From Alphaproteobacteria bacterium (lineage in GTDB: Bacteria; Pseudomonadota; Alphaproteobacteria; RF32; CAG-239), in NCBI GenBank assembly GCA_017937705.1, contig JAGBDC010000030.1, forward strand, positions 1 to 38,589: a stretch of 38,589 nucleotides of DNA, in the 5' to 3' direction. Positions 24,439 through 33,602 of the stretch are shown here, one piece after another. The notes below the pieces were generated by a model that was not told where the DNA came from, searched no databases, and worked only from the letters and a program-made list of their open reading frames with translations. The first letter of the stretch is position 1. Every line of letters starts with the position of its first letter. The position numbers were made by a program, and so were the translations under genes.

Positions 24439-24921
24439 ATGGGAAAGTTTGTTTCTGAAAAAATTAGAATGAAAACATCTGCTCGTTTGGCTGCAGTCCA
24501 AGCAACATATATGATTGCATATAGTCAGCTTCCGGTAGAAGAAGTTATCAGAGACTTTACAAACGGTGAAGTAGGACGTTATGTTCTTGCCGATAATGAA
24601 TTTGGCGGAGAAGAAGTAGTCGCCGTAGAGCCTATGGATAAAGCATATTTTGAAAACTTGGTTCGTGGAGTTCATTCCGATAAAGAAGATTTGGAAAAAT
24701 CATTAAATATGTTTTTAACCGGCGGTCGCAGTCTTGACAGATGTGACGGAACTTTACAAGCTCTGTTGCTTTGTGCAATGTATGAAATAGTGCATACGCT
24801 AGATGTAGATACAAAAGTCGTTATTCAAGAATATGTTGATATGGCTTATGCTTTCTTTAGCAAAAACGAGCCGAAAATGGTCAATGCTTTGTTAGATCAA
24901 ATTGCAAAACAAGTTAGATAA
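24439..24921 (+). CDS. nusB: Transcription antitermination protein NusB
   Basis: 160 residues from the ATG at 24439, set by GAGG about 10 bases upstream; a frame from 24394 would overlap nrdR by 40 bases. The all-helical NusB fold is suggested by TSARLAAVQATYM at the start and ALLLCAMYEI and VVIQEYVDMAYAF near the end, which match the family's second half. It binds boxA RNA with S10 and acts in rRNA antitermination. It follows nrdR by four bases. Confidence 0.92.
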   Translation: MGKFVSEKIRMKTSARLAAVQATYMIAYSQLPVEEVIRDFTNGEVGRYVLADNEFGGEEVVAVEPMDKAYFENLVRGVHSDKEDLEKSLNMFLTGGRSLDRCDGTLQALLLCAMYEIVHTLDVDTKVVIQEYVDMAYAFFSKNEPKMVNALLDQIAKQVR

Positions 24922-24933
24922 TAAAGGTTTTAT

Positions 24934-25452
24934 ATGGCAAAATTAAAAGTTTATGAATATCCTCATCCGGTATTGAAGCAAAAAGCAGAAAAAGTTGCAA
25001 AAGTTGATGATGAAATTCGCAGTTTTTTAGACGATATGCTTGAAACTATGTATGATGCCGTTGGTGTAGGTCTTGCTGCTCCTCAAGTAGGCGTTTCCAA
25101 AAGAATAGTTGTCATCGATGTTGCTCATCCGGATGAAGGAGAAGAACGTAACCCGATTTATTTGGTTAATCCGGAAATTATATGGCATTCAGACGAAGAA
25201 AGTTGTCAATATGAAGGTTGCTTGTCCGTACCGGACCAAAGTGCTGAAGTAAACCGCTACAAACAAGTTAGAGTTCAATACTTGGATTATAACGGTAAAG
25301 AATGTGAAATTATGGCAGAAGGCTTGCTTGCAATCGCTCTGCAACATGAAATAGACCATTTAGACGGTATTCTTTACATTGACAGAATAAGTCGCTTAAA
25401 ACGTCAGATGCTACTGAAAAAATTGCAAAAAATGCGTCAGGAAGAAGAATAA
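24934..25452 (+). CDS. def: Peptide deformylase
   Basis: 172 residues with the three family motifs: GVGLAAPQVG (motif I), EGCLS (motif II, metal Cys), and HEIDHLDG (motif III, two metal His and the catalytic Glu). It removes the formyl group from new proteins. Its stop overlaps the fmt start by one base (TAATG), pairing the enzyme that removes the formyl group with the one that adds it. Confidence 0.97.
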   Translation: MAKLKVYEYPHPVLKQKAEKVAKVDDEIRSFLDDMLETMYDAVGVGLAAPQVGVSKRIVVIDVAHPDEGEERNPIYLVNPEIIWHSDEESCQYEGCLSVPDQSAEVNRYKQVRVQYLDYNGKECEIMAEGLLAIALQHEIDHLDGILYIDRISRLKRQMLLKKLQKMRQEEE

Positions 25453-26342
25453 TGAAAATAGTTTTTATGGGAACTCCCGATTTTGCTCTTGTCGCTCTTA
25501 AAGAGTTGGCAAAAGAACACGAAATATTGGCTGTATATACCAAAGAACCGAAAATTTCAGGCAGAGGAAATAAATTAGTAAAGACACCGGTACATTCTTG
25601 GGCAGAAGAGCAGGGGATAGAAGTTCGCACTCCCAAAAGTCTGCGCAACGAAGAAGAACAAAAACGTTTTGCCGATTTAAAAGCAGACATTGCGGTTGTT
25701 GCTGCATACGGACTGATTTTACCACAACCGATTTTAGACGCATATCCTAAAGGATGTATAAATATTCACGCCTCTTTATTGCCTAGATGGCGAGGAGCTG
25801 CCCCCATTCAACGCAGTATAGAAGCCGGAGATAAGGTAAGCGGTGTGACCATAATGAAAGTTGCCGCCGGACTTGATACCGGAGATATGCTCCTAAAAGG
25901 AGAAGTTGAAATTACACCGGAAACAACCGGAGGTTCTTTGCACGATGATTTAGCAAAGATAGGAGCCGAATTAACAATTAAGGTTCTGAAAGATTGGGAT
26001 AACATTGTTCCAGAAGTACAAGATGATGCTTTAAGTTGCTATGCTACTAAATTGGAAAAAGAAGAGAGCATACTCAATACCGAAATGACAGCTGAAGATT
26101 TATGTCGCAAAATTATGGCCTTTAATCCTTATCCTGCAGTTTATTTTGAGCATAAAGACGAACGATTTAAGGTTTTGCGAGCTAAAGTTTCGAATGTCGA
26201 AAATCAAATCGGCAAAATTTGGCAACAAGGACAACAACTGTTTATCGGTGCTAAAGATAAGGCTGTTGAAGTAACGGAAATTCAAAGACAAGGCAAAAAA
26301 GCAATGTCTGTAGCTGAACTTCTGCGAGGATATTCGTTTTAA
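25452..26342 (+). CDS. fmt: Methionyl-tRNA formyltransferase
   Basis: 296 residues. FMGTPDFAL opens the protein, NIHASLLPRWRGAAPIQ carries the catalytic Asn, His and the SLLP loop, and GLDTGDML the catalytic Asp. The C-terminal OB-like domain binds tRNA. It formylates Met-tRNA for initiation using 10-formyl-tetrahydrofolate. It ends the murF operon and abuts the convergent GT2 gene with no spacer and no visible terminator. Confidence 0.96.
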   Translation: MKIVFMGTPDFALVALKELAKEHEILAVYTKEPKISGRGNKLVKTPVHSWAEEQGIEVRTPKSLRNEEEQKRFADLKADIAVVAAYGLILPQPILDAYPKGCINIHASLLPRWRGAAPIQRSIEAGDKVSGVTIMKVAAGLDTGDMLLKGEVEITPETTGGSLHDDLAKIGAELTIKVLKDWDNIVPEVQDDALSCYATKLEKEESILNTEMTAEDLCRKIMAFNPYPAVYFEHKDERFKVLRAKVSNVENQIGKIWQQGQQLFIGAKDKAVEVTEIQRQGKKAMSVAELLRGYSF

Positions 26343-27326
26343 TTAGCGCAATTTTATAGAGTTTTTATAACTTACTACCGGCAAAAGATTAAATAACATA
26401 ACTTTTGTTTTATATTCGTTTGCTTTAACCGACAAAATCGGTAAAAATCCGAACAAAGATATAATCGTGCGGCTATGGTCAACATCTGCATGAATGAGAG
26501 GTATAAAATCGAACAATAAAACCCTATGATGTTCCATTCGGTCTACGAACGTAATAATGGGAACTCCTCCGAACAGGCAAAAACGTCTGGTTCTGGTTGC
26601 TTTAGTTAGAAATTCTTGATAAAGTTCCGGGTTTTCTCTTTTTACAAAAGCATGTATTCTATGAGAAGTATCGGTCATCTCCGCAGACTGTATTTTGGAA
26701 GTATTTGTTGCATGTCTGCGATATTTAAACAATATTTCAGGAATATTGTGAAATTTAGTATGTTTTATCAATCGACACCATAAAGCATAATCCTCAGAAG
26801 GACTAAATTTTTTTTCATAACGAATGCCGTTCTCAATTAATACCGATTTTCTTATCATAGCTGCCGGATGAGATATTGCAGAAGTTCTCATCAGAGCTAA
26901 TTTTATATCTTTATCATCACGTGGATTTTTATTTTTTTTGTACTTTCCGGGAAATTGCTCAAATTTTGTAGAAACAACACCGACATCAGGATGAGTATCC
27001 AAAAAAGCTACTTCTCTGGCAAAACGAGTTGGAAGAGATATGTCATCATGATCCATAACAGCCAAATATTCACCTACGGCTAAATCTATGAGCTTATTTC
27101 TGGAATCTGAAATCCCCATATTTCGGTCGTTACGTAAATATTTTATTCTTTTATCATCATATTTTTTTATAATTTCCTCTACCGTCTTGTCAGAAGGGCA
27201 GTCATCTAAAATTAAAAATTCAAAATCTGTAAAAGTTTGTTCCAATATGCTGTCAATCGCTTCTCTCAAATATTGCGGATTTGTTTTATATACAGGCATC
27301 AAAACAGAAACTTTTGGCATATTCAT
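26343..27326 (-). CDS. Family 2 glycosyltransferase with C-terminal 20-residue repeats
   Basis: 327 residues. The GT-A domain starts PKVSVLMPVYKT, with ILDDCPSD as the nucleotide-binding Asp region, DHDD (about residues 92-95) as the metal motif, and SEDYALWCRL as the acceptor-side ED motif. Family 2 enzymes transfer sugars from nucleotide donors to surface polysaccharide. The last 77 residues hold four repeats of the form LFxxxP plus two aliphatic residues, at 251, 271, 291 and 311, exactly 20 residues apart. The ATG overlaps the stop of the GT4 gene upstream by four bases (ATGA), so the two are coupled. Confidence 0.92.
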   Translation of the reverse strand: MNMPKVSVLMPVYKTNPQYLREAIDSILEQTFTDFEFLILDDCPSDKTVEEIIKKYDDKRIKYLRNDRNMGISDSRNKLIDLAVGEYLAVMDHDDISLPTRFAREVAFLDTHPDVGVVSTKFEQFPGKYKKNKNPRDDKDIKLALMRTSAISHPAAMIRKSVLIENGIRYEKKFSPSEDYALWCRLIKHTKFHNIPEILFKYRRHATNTSKIQSAEMTDTSHRIHAFVKRENPELYQEFLTKATRTRRFCLFGGVPIITFVDRMEHHRVLLFDFIPLIHADVDHSRTIISLFGFLPILSVKANEYKTKVMLFNLLPVVSYKNSIKLR

Positions 27327-28489
27327 TTTTCACCTACTGTTGTATCAATCAATTTAGTCCACATAGCGATAACATTATCCGGAGCATAGGCTTTTACATC
27401 TTCAATAGCATTGCGGCCAAGCTCAATTCTTAATTGTTTGTCTGACATGAGTTTAGCTAATTTATTGGCGAAATCATCAATATCAGATGCCAACAAACCA
27501 TTATGATTATCAATAATCATTTCATTTACGGAAGGAGATTGTGCAAAACCGATAGTAGGAAGTCCCACGGCTTGTCCATCAGCTATGGCAAGACTGAAAC
27601 CTTCATATTTGCTTGGAAAAGCATGAATATCAGCATTTTTATATACAGATAATATATCAGTAGTATAACCTTTTATAATTACCCGGTCTTCAACACCATA
27701 TTTACGGGCAATATTCATAATCTCTTCGCCATATTGAGGATATTTATGCAAACCCCAAATATTTACTTCCCAATCAGGAAAATCTTTAGCAACCTTTCCA
27801 AATGCTTCGGCTAAAAGATGCTGGCGTTTCATATTCGGTTCTATACGGGCGACATAGATAATTTTTTTCTTTTCTGTGTTTAAATCTGCATAATCTTTAG
27901 GATCAATTTGTTGTACCATATTAGGGATTGTTAAGGCTTTCTTTGGTGAAAATTCTTTCGCAATCATGGGGATAAAAGAAGAAAGCAATGTTTGCCAAAC
28001 GGTTATTTGTTCAAAACAACGGTGATGAAACATTCTTAACGGCAAGATTTCTTTACGAATATTTTGATGGTTTTCATCTAAAGCCTCATATTGATATTTT
28101 CCGACAATCATTTGTGGTGTGCCATGTATCATCATAATAATTGGGATATTATGTCTTTGAAACATAGTAACGTTGAACAAATCCTTAGGAAAATAACAAA
28201 TTATTACATCGGGTTTTTCTTGTTTGATAAGTTTTTTATGACGAAAACAAGACGGAGTTATTTTGCATCGTATACGATGATACAGATTGATAAACGGATT
28301 ATCGGTTTTTCCGCTCAAATTAATGAGTTTAACTTTTGGATCAAAAGTAAGTTCATTTCCAACTTTTTTATATGTGTCGCAAACCACAGATATTTCATAA
28401 TCCGGGCGAGCTTTTTGTAATGCATTGATATATTGTACCAACCACTTAGTATTAAGTACGTTGCGGTTACGAATGAACATAAGTTTCAT
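27323..28489 (-). CDS. Family 4 glycosyltransferase
   Basis: 388 residues, GT-B fold. The C-terminal half has IIYVARIEPNMKRQHLLAEAF, a donor-binding start, and FPSKYEGFSLAIADGQAVGLP, the family's EX7E motif, in which the second Glu is an Asp. The middle has an MIHGTPQMIVGKY stretch. It probably adds a hexose to a lipid-linked or polysaccharide acceptor at the inner face of the membrane. GGAG lies 8 bases before the ATG. It is the first gene of the pair GT4-GT2 and is divergent from the pyruvyltransferase-like gene. Confidence 0.92.
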   Translation of the reverse strand: MKLMFIRNRNVLNTKWLVQYINALQKARPDYEISVVCDTYKKVGNELTFDPKVKLINLSGKTDNPFINLYHRIRCKITPSCFRHKKLIKQEKPDVIICYFPKDLFNVTMFQRHNIPIIMMIHGTPQMIVGKYQYEALDENHQNIRKEILPLRMFHHRCFEQITVWQTLLSSFIPMIAKEFSPKKALTIPNMVQQIDPKDYADLNTEKKKIIYVARIEPNMKRQHLLAEAFGKVAKDFPDWEVNIWGLHKYPQYGEEIMNIARKYGVEDRVIIKGYTTDILSVYKNADIHAFPSKYEGFSLAIADGQAVGLPTIGFAQSPSVNEMIIDNHNGLLASDIDDFANKLAKLMSDKQLRIELGRNAIEDVKAYAPDNVIAMWTKLIDTTVGEK

Positions 28490-28629
28490 ATTTTTACTCC
28501 GTAAATATTACCTTCCTGCTACAGTATAACTTAAAATAGCAATAGTCAAATACTTTGTTTTTGATAAAATGCAATATAAACACAAAGGAAACAGATTAAA
28601 CATATTATATTATATTATATAAAATTAGA

Positions 28630-28657
28630 TTGACTATATTCACAATCAATGTATTAT
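28630..28657 (+). promoter_or_regulatory. Promoter of the pyruvyltransferase-like gene
   Basis: TTGACT (28630-28635), 16 bases, TATTAT (28652-28657), with AAGGA near 28678 as the ribosome site. The rest of 28490-28687 is AT-rich with a TATTATATTATAT run and no gene. Confidence 0.72.
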
Positions 28658-28687
28658 CTTTTTTGATTTTAATTTAAGGATGAAAAA

Positions 28688-29707
28688 ATGTTCGGTAGAC
28701 TTTTTATACAATATATGTATGACGAAAAAAAAGGTTGGAAAAAAGAAGGTAATATAGGTGATTGTATTCAAAATATTGCAGTCGAAGAGTTGTACAAAAA
28801 AATTGGTATTCAGCCGAATGAATTGACCTTGGTTAACAGGGATAATCTGCAAAATTATCAAGGAAAACCAATAAAATTGGTTATGCAAGCATATTTTTCG
28901 TATGCTTATGGTCATTTCCCTTTTCCATGGTCTGATAATATATATCCTGTTTTTTTAGGTTTTCATCTTAATTCTACAAATAAATCTCGGAAAATTTTTA
29001 TAAAAAAAGATATGTTTAAAAAGTTGCAGCCATTTGAACCTATTGGATGTAGAGACAGAAATACCAGAGATTTTTTGATTTCAAAAGGTATAAAAGCTTA
29101 TTTTTCCGGTTGTTTAACTCTAACTTTAGACAAGAGAGAGACAGAACCTGAAAATGGTAAAATTTTTGTTGTTGATGTATATAAGAAAGCCTTTAAAAAA
29201 TTACCTAAAGAAATTTTAGATAAAGCAGATTTTTCTATTACACACGTATATCCATGGGATAAGAATAAAGAGATTGATTATAACGATGCCATCGAATTTG
29301 AAAACAAAGCCAGAGAAATATTAAAAATATATAAAGAACAGGCTTCATTGGTGGTTACATCAAGAATTCATGTCGCTATGCCTTGTATAGCAATGGGAAT
29401 ACCTGTTGTTTTTATTGCAAAAAACGTTAACAATGAACGATTTGACGTTTTACAAGGAATTGTGCCCATATATGATTATAGGGATATAAAATATATAAAT
29501 TGGAATCCGGAAGCTCCTGATATTAGTGAGTTCAAAAAGGTTGTTATTGAGAATGCCATTGCTCAAATCAAAGAAACTCAGAATAGGGCAGAAACAATTG
29601 AAGAGCTCAATAAAGTTACTTCCCAAATGTTTTCGATAAGATATTTACCCAAATATTTACATTTTCTCAGAAAAATCAAATATGGGATTAGAAAGATTTT
29701 TTCGTAA
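28688..29707 (+). CDS. Polysaccharide pyruvyl transferase family protein
   Basis: 339 residues. It opens with GNIGDCIQNIAVEELY, the family's GDxxxxxA start. PIGCRDRNTRDFLISKGIKA near 115-135 matches the conserved GxRD region, and VVTSRIHVAMPCIAMGIPVVFI near 223-244 the conserved S-R-x-H signature. These enzymes add a pyruvate ketal from PEP to sugars of exopolysaccharide or cell wall; some relatives transfer other groups. It sits opposite the GT4-GT2 pair, which supports surface-glycan work. The C-terminus is basic and may sit near the membrane. Confidence 0.86.
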   Translation: MFGRLFIQYMYDEKKGWKKEGNIGDCIQNIAVEELYKKIGIQPNELTLVNRDNLQNYQGKPIKLVMQAYFSYAYGHFPFPWSDNIYPVFLGFHLNSTNKSRKIFIKKDMFKKLQPFEPIGCRDRNTRDFLISKGIKAYFSGCLTLTLDKRETEPENGKIFVVDVYKKAFKKLPKEILDKADFSITHVYPWDKNKEIDYNDAIEFENKAREILKIYKEQASLVVTSRIHVAMPCIAMGIPVVFIAKNVNNERFDVLQGIVPIYDYRDIKYINWNPEAPDISEFKKVVIENAIAQIKETQNRAETIEELNKVTSQMFSIRYLPKYLHFLRKIKYGIRKIFS

Positions 29708-29742
29708 ATTGTACATAAATTGATATATTAAGTCGGATAACA

Positions 29743-29776
29743 ATAAAGCCCGTTCAAATGAGAACGGGCTTTATAT
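29743..29776. terminator. Bidirectional intrinsic terminator
   Basis: Thirteen-base arms ATAAAGCCCGTTC and GAACGGGCTTTAT with a six-base loop, between the convergent ends at 29707 and 29792. Confidence 0.9.
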
Positions 29777-29791
29777 TATACAAAGTCAAAA

Positions 29792-31045
29792 TTAGAAATT
29801 GTAGGTGATAGAACCTGCCAAGATATTAACTTTGTTTGTATATGTTGCATTGAATGCACCACGTCCTTCGTCACCATAGTGATTGCCACGCAAGTTAACT
29901 TTTGCTTTGTCAGCATCAATATATGTATAACCTACATTAAATGTTAACTTGTCATTATATTTATATTCAAGACCGGCAGAATACCACAAACGGCTACTGT
30001 CAGGAATACGAGGTGTACGATATTCGGTACCGACAGCACCTTGTTCATAAGCGATACCTAAACGCAACTTCCATTGTTCGTCGAGTTTTTTACTAACACC
30101 GAAAGCATAGAAAGATGTATCTTTCCAGCGTTCAGGAGTAAAGCTCATTTGACCATTTTTTTCGCCTTCAATAACTAAGTTTTTGAAGCTTGACCAATAT
30201 ACACGGTTATATTCGGCCATAACAGCCCAATCGTTATTGATTTCGTGATATGCGCCAATAGTTAAAGAAGCCGGAGTTGTCAAACGAGTAGAAATGTCTT
30301 GATTCATTCCCATAGCACCCAACAATCCGTCAAATTCGATATCGCCTTGTAATTTGTGGCGAACTTGGCTACGATATCCGATACCGAAACGAGTACCTTC
30401 GTTCAATTCGTATAAAGCACCTAATTGATATCCGAGGTCAACAGTAGTACCTTGTAATGTAGCTTTGTCTTCAATAACCGCAACTTGAAGGTCTTTTCTT
30501 ACACCATTGCGTAATTTAGCTTCAATATATTGAATTTGCAAACCTGCCCCGAATGACAATTTATCATTAGCTTTATAAGCTACCATCGGAGTAAAAGTTG
30601 CACTGATGATTTTTGATAATGTACCATGAAAACGACCGGACCAGTCATCGCCGTACTTGGTAATCATACCATAAGGGGTATTCATAGAAAGACCGGCTGT
30701 CCATTTTTCATTAATTTGATGAGAAAAATAAGCCATCGGAGATGCTGCAGGGTGAACAATGTTACCCATGTAGTCATTATGTTCGCCAAATTCGTTATTT
30801 GAATTGCGAGCAGAAGAGTTTGGAGAAATCCATGTTCCACCCAATTCGATTTGAGTTCCTTTATGGCGAGTTAAACCGGCCGGGTTAAAGAAAGAGTAAG
30901 AAATATCTTCTGCTCCGGCAGTTGCACCGGCATAAGCATTACCTTGTGCGGCAGCAGATTGTTCTTTTAAGAAAAATCCAGATGCGTTAGCATTTGAACA
31001 TGCAAGAACCACTCCGAGAGCAGTCAAAGTCAAAATTTTTTTCAT
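29792..31045 (-). CDS. fadL: Outer membrane long-chain fatty acid transporter, FadL type
   Basis: 417 residues. A signal peptide of about 21 residues ends SNANA. The mature protein begins SGFFLKEQSAAAQGNAYAG, the FadL plug-domain signature, followed by SYSFFNPAGLTR (matching the NPA motif). A 14-strand barrel with alternating Tyr and Gly follows, and the chain ends SITYNF with the C-terminal Phe. FadL proteins let long-chain fatty acids and other hydrophobic molecules cross the outer membrane by lateral diffusion. It lies divergent from aas, whose product could use the fatty acids. No Shine-Dalgarno is seen; AACTAAATTTAAAC lies about 25 nt before the ATG. Confidence 0.93.
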   Translation of the reverse strand: MKKILTLTALGVVLACSNANASGFFLKEQSAAAQGNAYAGATAGAEDISYSFFNPAGLTRHKGTQIELGGTWISPNSSARNSNNEFGEHNDYMGNIVHPAASPMAYFSHQINEKWTAGLSMNTPYGMITKYGDDWSGRFHGTLSKIISATFTPMVAYKANDKLSFGAGLQIQYIEAKLRNGVRKDLQVAVIEDKATLQGTTVDLGYQLGALYELNEGTRFGIGYRSQVRHKLQGDIEFDGLLGAMGMNQDISTRLTTPASLTIGAYHEINNDWAVMAEYNRVYWSSFKNLVIEGEKNGQMSFTPERWKDTSFYAFGVSKKLDEQWKLRLGIAYEQGAVGTEYRTPRIPDSSRLWYSAGLEYKYNDKLTFNVGYTYIDADKAKVNLRGNHYGDEGRGAFNATYTNKVNILAGSITYNF

Positions 31046-31376
31046 TGTAAATTACAGTTTAAATTTAGTTGAACATAAGTAACACTTTTGCGAAAGGAGG
31101 CTCAAGAGTTGAATTATTATTGATTATATTTTAAGCCTTAAAATAACCAGTCGCAACATAAAACTAAAAAATGTTACAGACAAGCTTTTAGCAAAAAAAT
31201 ATTAAAAAGCAAGAATATTTTTTTATCCCATTGAATATTTTTGCAAAAAACAAATAAATACAATATGTTATGATGCGATTGTTATAAAAAATGATATGGA
31301 AAGTTAATTTTTTCTTTACAAAAGGCTATACGTGATAGTAGAGTGAGGACAGATTTTAACAACGGAGATTAATGTC
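31046..31376. other. Divergent fadL-aas intergenic region
   Basis: 331 bases, very AT-rich, no convincing gene. It holds the two divergent promoters and a long aas leader. An AGGAGG near 31097 precedes only a four-codon frame (TTG start) and looks fortuitous. No clear FadR-like operator is recognised. Confidence 0.6.
31241..31269 (+). promoter_or_regulatory. Candidate promoter of aas
   Basis: TTGCAA (31241-31246), 17 bases, TATGTT (31264-31269), giving a leader of about 100 nt. Confidence 0.4.
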
Positions 31377-33545
31377 TTGCGAAATTTTGTAAGGTTCTGT
31401 TTAAGAGCCGTATTCTATATCTTCAAGGTTAGATTTACTTTCGACTTTGATGAAAAACAAACTCCTAAAAAGGGTGTTTATGTTTCAAATCACGTATCCT
31501 ACATGGATCCGGTTATCCTTTTTGCATTTCTGCCCGGAAATCCGGTTTTTGCCCTTAACGGACATTTGTACAGAAACAAATTTATCCGTTTTCTTATGCG
31601 TGAAGCTGATGTTGTTCCTTTCAATCCTATTGAACCGGGAGATATCAAAGAGCTCATTGCTAAAGTGGACAGCGGTCGTTTATGCGTGATTTTTGCCGAG
31701 GGACGAATTACCGAAAACGGTGGTTTAATGAAAATTTATGAAGCACCGGGATTGGTCGCCGATAAATCAAAAGCACCGCTGATACCGGTTTGGATTGATG
31801 GTCCGCAATACGGATATTTTTCAAAAACAAAAGGTAGATTGCCTCATCGTCCGCACCCGAAAATCAGAGTTATCGTCGGCAAACCTCGTCCGTTCAAGTT
31901 GAAAGATGAGTTGCGTCGTCAACGTGACCACATCAGTAATGAAGTGTATATGATTCTGCGTGAAATGAGCTTTGAAGTTAACTATAACAACGATATTTCA
32001 TTGTTTGCGATGTTGATGAAAGCAGCAAAAGTTCATGCTAAAAAAGGCTTGTTTCATCGTCCGAAGTTTGTTGAAGATATCAACCGTAAACCGCAATCAT
32101 ATCGTGACATTATCATCAAATCTTTTGTTATCGGTAAATATTTTAAACGCCGTACAAAGCCGGAAGAACATGTCGGTATGTTGTTGCCAAACTCTATAGC
32201 TGCTGTTTGTGCATTCTTCGGTTTAACAGCATATAGTCGTATTCCGGTTATGCTCAACTTCTCTGTAGGGGCTAAAAATATGCTCTCTATGTGCAAAACT
32301 GCAGAGGTTAAGTTAGTGATTACATCATTAATGTTTGTTAAAATGGGCAAACTAGAAGATGTAGTTGAAGCCATGGAAAAAGAAGGCGTTAAAGTTGTTT
32401 ATCTTGAAAAAATGGCTAAAGAAATCGGTTTGTGGGAAAAAATTAATGCTTATTTGCGTTACAAAATTAAACGTATTCCTCACAAAAGAGGTGGAAATCG
32501 CAAGGCTGTGATTTTGTTCACTTCCGGTTCAGAGGGAGCTCCTAAAGCCGTTGTATTGAGTCATGCCAACATTATATCAAACGTAAAACAATTATCTACA
32601 ATCGAAACACTGAATATGACGGATATCGTTTTCAACGCACTTCCGATGTTCCACAGTTTTGGTTTGGTTGTGAGCACATTGTTCCCATTGTTTGAAGGGG
32701 CAAAACTTTTCTTGTATCCTTCTCCGTTACACTACCGTGTTGTTGCAGAAATCGTATATGAAATCGGAGCAACAATTATGTTCGGAACAGATACATTCTT
32801 CCGTGGTTATGGTCGTATTGCTCACCCGTTCGATTTCCACAACATACGTTTTATGTACGGTGGTGCAGAAGCGGTTAAACCTGATACTCGCAATATGTGG
32901 ATGGAGCGTTTAGGTGTTCGTGTTACCGAAGCTTATGGTTCAACCGAATGTTCTCCGGTTATTACCGCCAACAATCGAATCTTCAATCGCTTCGGTTCTA
33001 TCGGTAAAATTTTGCCGGCTATTGAATACAAAATTGAACCGGTTCCCGGCATTGATAAAGGCGGTGAGTTGGTTGTACGTGGTCCGAATATTATGATGGG
33101 CTATATTATGCCGGACAATCCGGGAGTATTAGTTCCTTTAGAAGACGGATGGTATCACACCGGTGACGTTGTTGAGGTTGATGAAATCGGGTTTATGTTC
33201 ATCAAGGATCGTATTAAACGATTCGCAAAGATTGGTGGTGAAATGGTATCATTAAATGCCGTAAATGAGATGGTATGCAACGCATATTCTACTGATAACG
33301 AATATCAGTACGGAGTTGTTGCTACTCCTCACGAAAGCAAAGGTGAGCAAATTGTTTTGGTTACCAATAATCCTAATGTTACCCAAGAAGCTTTGCATAC
33401 ATATATCAGACAAAACGGTATGTCAGAGTTGTATTTACCGAGAGTTATTTTGCAAATGGAAAAACTTCCGATATTTGCAACCGGTAAAATGGATAATGTG
33501 ACATTAAAGAAAATGGTGATGGAAGAACTTGAAAACCAACACTAA
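31377..33545 (+). CDS. aas: Bifunctional acyltransferase / acyl-ACP synthetase (Aas)
   Basis: 722 residues, close to the 719 of E. coli Aas. Residues 1-200 form a PlsC-type acyltransferase with the NHVSYMD motif (His39, Asp44) and FAEGR (108-110). From about 210 comes an AMP-forming acyl-adenylating domain with FTSGSEGAPK (381-390), YGSTECSP, YHTGD, and FATGKMDN near the end with the catalytic Lys. Aas loads fatty acids on ACP with ATP and re-acylates lysophosphatidylethanolamine at the inner membrane. The start is TTG at 31377, nine bases after GGAG; an out-of-frame ATG at 31372 gives only five codons and overlaps it. The lplT permease often linked to aas is not here. Confidence 0.92.
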   Translation: MRNFVRFCLRAVFYIFKVRFTFDFDEKQTPKKGVYVSNHVSYMDPVILFAFLPGNPVFALNGHLYRNKFIRFLMREADVVPFNPIEPGDIKELIAKVDSGRLCVIFAEGRITENGGLMKIYEAPGLVADKSKAPLIPVWIDGPQYGYFSKTKGRLPHRPHPKIRVIVGKPRPFKLKDELRRQRDHISNEVYMILREMSFEVNYNNDISLFAMLMKAAKVHAKKGLFHRPKFVEDINRKPQSYRDIIIKSFVIGKYFKRRTKPEEHVGMLLPNSIAAVCAFFGLTAYSRIPVMLNFSVGAKNMLSMCKTAEVKLVITSLMFVKMGKLEDVVEAMEKEGVKVVYLEKMAKEIGLWEKINAYLRYKIKRIPHKRGGNRKAVILFTSGSEGAPKAVVLSHANIISNVKQLSTIETLNMTDIVFNALPMFHSFGLVVSTLFPLFEGAKLFLYPSPLHYRVVAEIVYEIGATIMFGTDTFFRGYGRIAHPFDFHNIRFMYGGAEAVKPDTRNMWMERLGVRVTEAYGSTECSPVITANNRIFNRFGSIGKILPAIEYKIEPVPGIDKGGELVVRGPNIMMGYIMPDNPGVLVPLEDGWYHTGDVVEVDEIGFMFIKDRIKRFAKIGGEMVSLNAVNEMVCNAYSTDNEYQYGVVATPHESKGEQIVLVTNNPNVTQEALHTYIRQNGMSELYLPRVILQMEKLPIFATGKMDNVTLKKMVMEELENQH

Positions 33546-33547
33546 TT

Positions 33548-33577
33548 AAAAAGAGGCTCAATTGAGCCTCTTTTTTT
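33548..33577 (+). terminator. Intrinsic terminator of aas
   Basis: A perfect palindrome centred at 33561/33562 (arms AGAGGCTCAA and TTGAGCCTCT) with flanking A and T runs. Confidence 0.9.
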
Positions 33578-33602
33578 TACCTTAAATAGTTTTTTAAAAA
33601 AC

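Noticed and set aside
31090-31130. Strong AGGAGG as the ribosome site of a small gene
   Set aside because: The only nearby start (TTG) leads to a stop after four codons.
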